Shown here: positions 55,957-64,000 of the stretch, piece after piece
Position numbering within the stretch: position 1 is the stretch's first letter
Layout: every line of letters starts with the position of its first letter
NCBI GenBank assembly: GCA_949825065.1
Contig: OX463863.1
Coordinates: 16,538,345-16,602,344 of the forward strand
Direction: 5' to 3'
From: Odontocerum albicorne
Lineage: Eukaryota; Arthropoda; Insecta; Trichoptera; Odontoceridae
DNA: 64,000 nucleotides
Program-made: the position numbers and the translations under genes
The notes under the pieces: generated by a model
What the model was told of the DNA's origin: nothing
Seen by the model: the letters and a program-made list of their open reading frames with translations, nothing else
The model's database searches: none

Positions 55957-56505
55957 TTCGGAAAATTTAGGATGAACTGTATGACAGCTCACAAATTGGC
56001 CCCAATACAACCTTGTAAGGGTGTTCCGTAATTTTAATTATTTAATCAACTTTAATATAAGCCTCGATTCTAATAAATAGCAAGTTATTTAGGTAAATAC
56101 ATTACATAAAACTAACAATAATGACAAATTAATACATCTTGTCTCAAATTAGCAAAAATGTGGAAGTTTTTAAAAATCAAATAATATTTGGTGACGTTTG
56201 TCAAAAGTCACTACGTTAGTCTGCATTGGCTAGGGATGGGGTATTCGATAACTGGATTTTCAAAAATCGATTTTAATTAAATGTTCGTAATTAGTATTAA
56301 TTCATAGTGGATCTTGGCCTATTTAAAGATACATACAAATCATACAATACATTAGAAAGTCAGTATAATGAAAAGTAGGAATTAAAACGTTAGTTTAGAG
56401 AAAAACAATTGTTCGATTTGTAAAAAAACTATTCGATTTGTAAAAACCCATTTTACCCCATCCCTTTGTGACAAACGTCGCACGGTTCATCCTAAACTTT
56501 CTGAA
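55957..56505. mobile_element. MITE with TTCGGAAAATYTAGGATGAA ends (U3)
   Basis: Copy of 44040-44588. Confidence 0.75.
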
Positions 56506-56788
56506 GTATAGTGTCATTTGCATACTTGTGGCTAGTGAGGTATTTTTGCTGTGTGGGCCTAAGTATTTGTTTGGATTCTATAACAAATGAGTTCCATTGT
56601 ATAGTGGCGGTGAATGCGTTGATTAGGAATTCATCCTATTAAGGAGATGATTTGTGACATCTATCACATTTACATTTTATTTGTAATGATGCAAGGTGAA
56701 TTGATTATCTGTTTATTTTATAGTCAATTGGCGCCTTGGATAATAGTCAATAAATCGAGATACAGAAGTAAGGAAAATAAAATCAGGA

Positions 56789-56987
56789 ATGAACTCCCGG
56801 GAACTTTTCCCCGAATGGGAACATGAAGAAGCCTCGGTCGTATCTGTGAAGGAGGAGAGAGTGGATGCTGAACAGCTCGGGACATTGTCAGTGCCGGAGT
56901 ACAGTATAGATATAGAAGAGGTTGATGTCAAGGTGGAGTGCGCTCAACTCAACAGTGCAGGGGCTGGACACACACGCACAGAGTACA
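56789..56987 (+). CDS. Zinc-finger gene D3, coding exon 1
   Basis: Identical to D2 exon 1: both psi-K-x-E motifs (VKEE, VKVE) around PEYSIDIEEVD, GTGAGT donor at 56988, phase 1. Confidence 0.68.
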
Positions 56988-57197
56988 GTGAGTGCTTTAT
57001 GAGTTTAAAAATATTAAATATTTATTTATTAACATGGTCAAAATATTGTCTTGTTCCATTTTTACTTGAGAACTGCAACTTCAGTGATGGAGTTATAAAG
57101 TCAAAGAGGACTTTAAGTTGGAGAAATCCATATAGCATTCTGTGTTGCAGGAATTGTTGGATAAAATGACTTAAATGAGTGATAAATTTCACATATA

Positions 57198-58471
57198 TAA
57201 GGTAAAGCGATAAGAAATGTCAATTTTCATGTTGCGTCACGTTGAAACCAGTTTGCCACCGGCTACCGTTGGGTTAACACGCGCGGTTGGTATAGTTTTG
57301 AAGCTCTATTAATATCCTTTCTGTTTTGACATTCTTTTTTGGTTTTGGTCCATAGTACAAAAATGCAAAAGCCAGAGATTGAAGAGACACATTTGCGGTA
57401 TTTTATGCTGTTTTTATTCGATAAAGGATTGAAGTCAAAAGAAGCTACCCAAACCATCTGCGATATTTATGGAGACATCTTGAATCCTCGAAAGTGCCAT
57501 AGATGGTTTCAAACGTTTAAAAGTGGTGATAGGGAATTAAAGAACAAACCAAAATCAAGAAGACCTCTTAAAATCGATGATGACACTTTCAACTCATTAG
57601 TGGAGTCCGATTCGCGTAAAACCATCAAGGAATTGTCACAAGATATCGGTTGTCCATGGTCAACAGTGAAGGACCATTTGAAAAGGATCGGGAAAAAAAT
57701 AGGCAAGGAATATGAGTGCCGCACGAACTTTCTCCAACGGCCTTGGGACAACGAATAACAATCTGTTCATCTTTACTCTCCAGATATGAAACTGATCCGT
57801 TTCTTAGAAGAAGTGTTAGTGGGGATGAGAAGTTGGTCCTCTACACCAATCCGAGGAGAAAAAAACAATGGCTTTCGACGAATCAGGTACCTGTGTCTAC
57901 CCCTCGGCCGACATTGACTCTGAAAAAGGGTGTCCTTTGTCTTTGGTGGGATATTTTGGGAGTAATTCATTATGAATTACTAAAACCTGGTCAGACTGTT
58001 ACAGCAGATGTGTATTGTGCCCAATTAGAATGTTTAAAGGCAGAACTGCTTAAAAAACTATCAGTTTTAGTAAACAATCAGAGACGAATTCTACAACATG
58101 ATAATGCAAAACCACACGCTGCAAGGATTACGCAGGACAAAATAAAAGAGCTAGATTTAGAAGTTCTGCAACATCCACCATATTCACCTGATATTGCACC
58201 TTCGGATTACCATATTTTTAAGTCGATGGAACATTTCGCTTCGAGATAAAAAATTTACGAATGTCGAACAAGTTCGAAATCATTTGGAGTCATATTTTAC
58301 CAAAAAACCGCCAGAATTTTACGAAAAATGTATTAAAAAACTGCTTATTCTGTGGAGGAAGATCATCGATAACAACAGAAATTATTTAACGGAAAAATAT
58401 TGTATAGTTTTTGTTTAAATCATTTTTTTGTCGCATTCAAAAATATTATCATTTCTTTCCGCTTTACCTTA
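57198..58471 (+). mobile_element. Mariner, third type (U3 copy)
   Basis: 1274 bp, same terminal repeats and broken transposase frames (57339-57758 and 57716-58249) as U2. Confidence 0.88.
57339..58249 (+). pseudogene. Mariner transposase in two overlapping frames (U3)
   Basis: Same content and same frameshift as the U2 copy at 45422-46332. Confidence 0.85.
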
Positions 58472-58567
58472 TAATAGAAACGAAATAAGATTAAGTGGTG
58501 TGCAACATTTTCTTCTTTATAATTTAAAGTTAAATTTAAAGGAAATCCAAACAATCTTATATTTTAG

Positions 58568-58744
58568 ATTATGACATCTCATCAGGCGGAGTGTCGAGTG
58601 TCATGAGAATTATTTGGCCTCCAAAACTACATGACTCGGGTTCTGGAAGTGATGCTGCTACTGGTAAACCCTTTGAGTGTGATGACTGTGGGGAGATGTA
58701 CAAAAGTAAAGCCAGTTTAATAAAACACATCAGGAACCACAAAG
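58568..58744 (+). CDS. Zinc-finger gene D3, coding exon 2 (single finger)
   Basis: As in D1/D2 but with substitutions, the first at 58588 (G for A) and SLIKH for SLINH in the finger. Phase 1 at both ends. Confidence 0.65.
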
Positions 58745-59693
58745 GTATTAATGAATTACATATTCTCGTATTTGGATAGTTTTGTGCACATCAGTACCGG
58801 TCTCATTATAACCTTATCATTGTTATTTGTATTGGAAATATTTTTATTTAATACATTTATGTATGCATTTTTTTGTTGGACTAGACAGAAAGGACGGAAT
58901 GCTAAACTTTCCTATCGCAACATACTTCCTTTGCCTCGTCCACATACATACGTTTTACCAGTTCCAAGTGTTTAACTTAGTACAGTGTTCCGATCTAGGT
59001 GGGTTCAGAAGTCTGTCATAGTGCAATGTGTGTTGAGTTATCTCCTATTGTCACACTTCTGTATCAGTCGAGAGGTGAACCTATCATTCATCCTCATATA
59101 CCAAAGTTGAGAAAGACATGAGCGCGTAAAGGGTGATGCTATCATGAGGATGCGGGCATGAGGCTGTTCTACACCCCTCCGTTTGAGAGAAACTCGCTGT
59201 GACTATGATAGGTATCATTTTGACAGAATGTTAAAAATAATTTACCATTCCGTAAAAATCTATGACGCTTTTTACATGACACACGATAAAGATTTAAAAA
59301 AATTTAAATTGAACATGTATTGTAGTGAGAAAGGTATTTGTATGGAAGCAGCCACCATCAGAAAATTTAATGCCCTTCTTCTTTAAAGAATCCATGTTTG
59401 AATATAAGAAGACTTTGTTCTTTCATGAATTAATAATTTAATAATGTTATGTTTTTAGATTTAATTACTTCTCTGCGGAAAATACAACAATAAATTTAAA
59501 TATTTTTATCTTAACTCTGTTAATTTTTTTCTAAGTCAACAATTCAATACAAGTTAATTGTTGTATGAATCAACGAACTCAAATTCGAGAAATGCTTTAT
59601 TACGAAAAGAACTAAGATCTATCTTTTCAACCCTTCAATATTCAAAGAAATATATAATTCAGAGATTTTTTCTTAATTTTCATATATTTTTAG

Positions 59694-61171
59694 ATACAGG
59701 TCATACTAGTATGATCAACATATATATAAATAATCCATCCGGACAGAAATCCTATGGTTGTGGAAATCGTTCACAGACATTCTCACGAAAAGATAAATTA
59801 AGAGATCATGAAAGGATTCATAGTGGAGAGAAGCCTTACAGCTGTGGACAATGTGGAAAGTCATTCTCACAAAAATTATATTTGGAATCTCATGAAAGGA
59901 TTCATAGTGGAGAGAAGCCTTACAGCTGTGGACAATGTGGTAAGTCATTCTCACAAAAAATAAATTTGAAATCTCATGCAAGTATTCATAGTAGAGAGAA
60001 GCCTTACAGCTGTGGACAATGTGATAAGACATTCTTATCCAAATGTAATTTGAAATATCATGAAAATATTCATAGTGGAGAGAAACCTTACAGCTGTGGA
60101 CAATGTGATAAGACATTCTCACGAAAAGACACATTAAAATATCATGAAAAAAATCATAGTGGAGAGAAGCCTTACCGCTGTGGACAATGTGATAAGACAT
60201 TCTCACATAAAGGTAATTTTAAATCTCATGAAAGGGTTCATAGTGGAGAGAAGCCCTACAGCTGTGGACAATGTGATAAGACATTCTTACGAAAACATGA
60301 TTTGAAATATCATGAAATTATTCATAGTGGAGAGAAGCCCTACAGCTGTGGACAATGTGATAAGACATTCATACGAAAACACGATTTGAAATCTCATGAA
60401 ATTATTCATAGTGGAGAGAAGCCTTACAGCTGTGGACAATGTGATGAGACATTCTTACGAAAGTGTGATTTGAAATATCATGAAGGGATTCATAGTGGAG
60501 AGAAACCTTACAGCTGTGGACAATGTGATAAGACATTCTCACATAAAGGTAATTTTAAATCTCATGAAAGGGTTCATAGTGGAGAGAAGCCCTACAGCTG
60601 TGGACAATGTGATAAGACATTCTTACGGAAAGGTGATTTGAAATCTCATGAAAGGATTCATAGTGGAGAAAAACCTTACAGTTGTGAACAATGTGATAAG
60701 ACATACTCTCAAAAAAGAACATTAAAATCTCATGAAAGAATTCATAGTGGAGAGAAGCCCTACAGCTGTGGACAGTGTGATAAGACATTCTTACGAAAAC
60801 ATGTTTTGAAATCTCATGAAATTATTCATAGTGGAGAGAAGCCCTACAGCTGTGGACAATGTGATAAGACATTCTTTCGAAAACATGATTTGAAATCTCA
60901 TGAAAAAATTCATAGTGGAGAGAAGCCTTACAGCTGTGGACAATGTGATGAGACATTCTTACGAAATTGTGATTTGAAATATCATGAAGGGATTCATAGT
61001 GGAGAGAAACCTTACAGCTGTGGACAATGTGATAAGACATTCTCACTTAAATGTAATTTAAAATCTCATGAAAGGATTCATAGTGGAGAGAAGCCTTACA
61101 GCTGTGGACAATGTGATGAGACATTCTCACGAAAAGATCAATTCAAATCTCATGAAAGGATTCACAGTTGA
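59694..61171 (+). CDS. Zinc-finger gene D3, exon 3: 16 C2H2 fingers
   Basis: One degenerate finger and 16 standard ones. Compared with D1/D2 it has separate fingers 2 (SQKINL) and 3 (LSKCNL), extra RKHD-type fingers (6, 7 and 13) and an extra RNCD finger (14), and it lacks the duplicated three-finger block. It ends at the same TGA (61169-61171). Spliced protein 617 residues. DNA specificity should differ from D1/D2 although both array ends are shared. Confidence 0.87.
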
Positions 61172-61405
61172 GAGAAGCCTTGCAGCTGTGAAAAATGTGT
61201 GAAGACATTATCTGATAATGCAAATTTAATTCGCCATTTGAGGATTCATATTGGAGAGAAGCCCTACTGCTGTATGAATTGTGCGAGAATATTTTCACCA
61301 AAAAAATGACCTAATATTTCATTCAAGGATTGATGCTGGAGAAACATGACAGCTGTGGACTGTGTGGGAAGCAGTCTCAAACAATAGAAGTTCAATAGGC
61401 CATTA
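61172..61405 (+). pseudogene. Fossil fingers after the D3 stop
   Basis: Same tail as D1/D2 but one linker is less decayed (IHIGEKPYCC, where D1/D2 read IHIGIYPYCC). Confidence 0.68.
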
Positions 61406-61716
61406 AATCTATGGAAATTTCAGGAAGACATTCTTCGAAAAAAGTTATTTAATATCTTGTGCAAAAATTCACATTGAAGAGAAATACTGAAACGGTATTG
61501 TCGAGTTACATTTTAAATTAAAGCCAGCGAGAAATTCATTTTTCAAAAAATCAGTATCGATAACCTAAATTTTTAACATAAAATTTTATTATTTTTCATA
61601 ACTTTTGAAATAGTTTTTCAGGTGTTATATTTTGTTGTTTTACTATTTAATAAATGAATAGCCTGTGTTTTGATGCACTTTCCTGGACACTGTGGATTAA
61701 TGTTATGTTTATTATC

Positions 61717-61722
61717 AATAAA
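61717..61722 (+). terminator. Candidate polyadenylation signal, D3
   Basis: AATAAA equivalent to 37715 and 49632. Confidence 0.65.
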
Positions 61723-62084
61723 ACTGCTTGAATTATTGGAATTTTTTTATTATATTGATACCACCTCCCAGTAATAGAAAAATTAAATGTCTCTATGGTA
61801 CTACTATCGTGACTGGAGGAGCGTATACAAGGGGCTCAAGGTGACAATGACAACTTAAGTAAATACTTTTACAATTTTATTAAATATGGAAGCGATATTA
61901 AATATGGTCGATAGCGGTTCAGGTAGGGTACCCGCGTTAGTCCGAGAATAATGTTAGGACGGCTCGAGGTGAGCGGCAATGCTGGTCCAAGCAGGACAGC
62001 AAATCTTTGAATTCAGAAACTGTTTAATGCTAGTCCCTGTATAGTATACTAATAGTGGGTTAGTGAAAACGATCAACTATACTG

Positions 62085-62463
62085 CCCTCATAAGTAAAAA
62101 CGCATCTAATGGGAAAAAAATCTAATGGGAAAGAAATTTAACTTAGTTTGAGGCAATACCCCATACCAAATTCTGAACATAAATAATTCATTACACAAAA
62201 TACATACATAATAATCCATAAAAAAAATACAGTAAACCATTTATTTCAATACAAAAATCGACCATACATAATCCATAACAAAAATACAGTATACCATTTA
62301 TTTCAATACAAAAATCGACAATGTCTGCTTTAATTTTACAAAATGCTAGGGTTATCTAAGCAAAAAAGCAGTAAAATGTGATTTATAAGCAAAAGGACAG
62401 CAAGTGCCTATGCGTTTTTGCTTATGAATCACATTTTTACAGCTTTTTTGTTTATGAATCACA
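62085..62463. repeat. Candidate element with inverted CATAAGYAAAAACGCAT (U3)
   Basis: As 38087-38445, with a short duplication of ATCTAATGGGAAA at its left side. Confidence 0.5.
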
Positions 62464-63315
62464 ACATTTTTGGCACACCGCTACACCTACGATTTAACCA
62501 TTCTCTGGCAATATCATCGAGAGGAAGGGAAGATGCAGACTCAGCAGAGACACATGACACGCATGGCAACTGATCAAATGTTCACCATCCCAAGAGTTAA
62601 AACATCTTTTGCCCAAAGGCAATATGATAAGACATTCTCACTTAAATGTAATTTCAAATGGGGTGCTGAATTCAATAAAGGCTAAGGGAGGAAAACAATT
62701 TAAGCAGTCAATCGGCGCGTGGTTATTGGGACAGGAGTTTTGAGTATTTGGGCTTGCAAGAGGAATGACTTGTAGCAAAGGTTTTTATGATCTCTTGAGT
62801 GTGTCTGAGGAGTTTGATTCGCGTGATGTATACATGTGTAATTGATTGTCACTGTTTGTCAGGTCGATGAGAATATGCAATGGGATTTAATATAATCAAA
62901 AATCGGAAAGAAGTATCGATTTATTTTTTCATGCTATATGTCCTCAGTGAGATACAGGCAACAGCCTAGTTTACTGGGGACACGACAAATGAAAGGTAAC
63001 AAACCTAGATCCATTAAAATTGTGTCCAAATTAAATACCAGTACCGGGCAGTAAGTAATCCACATGGGGCTTAAACTCAAAGCGTATGAATGACAGAGAT
63101 GATTCTCTACAAAACCGATTATGGCTGACAGTCTCTTTCTTAAGAAAGGAGCACCTTTGTAGAGCGTCGTCTCTGTCATTCACACATTTTGAGTTTAAGC
63201 CCCATGTGTATTTCTTATTGCCAGGTACTGTACTTGTTGTTTTTTTTTTCACAAATAATGTACATGTCTTGTCATGTGTAAAATAAATGAAAAATAAAAA
63301 AAATTGTTTTGTTAT
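62464..63315 (+). mobile_element. 3' end of LINE family 2 (U3)
   Basis: As 38446-39297; the finger-derived filler is present, but TGG replaces the TAG that follows it in U1/U2. Confidence 0.77.
63039..63230. mobile_element. Foldback MITE (U3)
   Basis: 192-bp version of 39021-39213, with TAC on both sides. Confidence 0.82.
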
Positions 63316-63614
63316 AAGTATTTTATCGAGAACATTTCTAGAGTAAAATCTTTCTTATGGACACAAAAATTTTACTAAAGAGACGCGGTATTATTGTCCA
63401 GATTGTAAGAAAAAGGTCTTTGTTTGCCGTGCTTTAAATTTAGGATACCAAAAGATTGTTTTGAAAAATTAATTTTTTTTATAAAACCATGTGTTGGCGA
63501 CCCCTGACGAGCAAGATGCAAATAATTACATAAAATTAACTGAAAACATTTTATTCTGACACAATTTATATTTAAAATAATGTAATAAAAACCAAACTGC
63601 ATATTTTATTAGGC

Positions 63615-63618
63615 ATAT
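63615..63618. other. Empty target site (ATAT) of the 2380-bp transposon
   Basis: U3 reads TTAGGCATATGTATTT without the transposon; U1 and U2 read TTAGGCATAT, element, ATATGTATTT. Confidence 0.85.
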
Positions 63619-63797
63619 GTATTTACTTTATAGGAAAAAAAGTCAAGATTAAAAAAACAAACTCCACGGCACGGTCTAATTGATTTGACGTTGGAATGAT
63701 GAGGGGATCCTCCAATACGAGGTCCAGCAACGATGTGTTTTTGAATGGACAATTTGACTAATAAACGTGTTGTTATTAGGAGTTAAGTATCAAAAGT

Positions 63798-64000
63798 GTG
63801 AAAAGAGATTAAATGTTGTTTGGCAAAAGGGTGTAACTACCCTAACAATCTAGAGAACCAGTCGCAGATGACAACAAACCACAGATGCAACTAAAGAGAA
63901 AGAAGATTTTGACATAATGAATCCGACGCCGCGGCTTGACTCGTTTTTTTTTTTCTCCTTTTTATTGACTTTGTTTCTCTGAAACTACGAGATATCTGTA
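63798..64000. other. Right flank, unrecognised
   Basis: No similarity to U1/U2 and no coding frame seen. Confidence 0.4.

Larger units (their letters stand above)
54538..63797 (+). repeat. Tandem unit U3 (9,260 bp), with gene D3, 3'-truncated
   Basis: Starts like U1/U2 at CTATAGATCATTCGGG. It matches U2 to 58587 and diverges by scattered substitutions and finger indels afterwards. It lacks the 2380-bp transposon and stops aligning at 63797 (after AAGTATCAAAAG), so the hAT fragment is missing. Confidence 0.87.

Overview
The window is eukaryotic, strongly AT-rich and repeat-dense, and looks like an arthropod (most likely insect) chromosome. The evidence is: spliced genes with GT-AG introns and AATAAA signals; long C2H2 zinc-finger exons joined by HSGEKP linkers; and relics of mariner, hAT, Helitron, CsRn1-like Gypsy and APE-type LINE elements. 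I cannot name the species. No bacterial, CRISPR or tRNA genes were seen.

Layout. 1-3847: a rearranged Gypsy/CsRn1-like LTR element on the minus strand, cut by the left edge, with its gag-to-RT part inverted. 3848-10700: zinc-finger gene A (three coding exons), whose finger exon is cut by a mariner relic. 11570-14900: a decayed LINE. 15060-16017: an orphan fragment of a zinc-finger unit. 16553-24500: gene B, whose finger exon is fused in frame to an exon of a third, decayed gene C. 24526-31430: a graveyard of mariner, Helitron, LINE, hAT and finger fragments. 31431-63797: three tandem units (U1, U2, U3; 11.19, 11.92 and 9.26 kb), each carrying one zinc-finger gene (D1, D2, D3) plus the same nested transposons. 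63798-64000: unrecognised right flank.

The genes. Splicing was deduced by hand: all coding introns are phase 1, and every assembled reading frame is a whole number of codons (A 620, B 712, D1 561, D2 561, D3 617 residues). Each predicted protein has a short acidic N-terminal module with psi-K-x-E (SUMO-consensus-like) motifs around a hydrophobic/acidic patch, then 14-16 almost identical 28-residue fingers that differ mainly at the DNA-contact positions. They are probably sequence-specific nuclear DNA-binding regulators; that role is inferred from the family.

Evolution visible in the window. U2 matches U3 on its left side and U1 on its right, with the switch inside 46424-46670, as expected from unequal crossing over. 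U1 keeps the empty site of a solo LTR present in U2 and U3. U3 keeps the empty site of a 2380-bp DNA transposon present in U1 and U2; its transposase belongs to a poorly characterised family. These paired filled and empty sites give firm element boundaries and a relative chronology.
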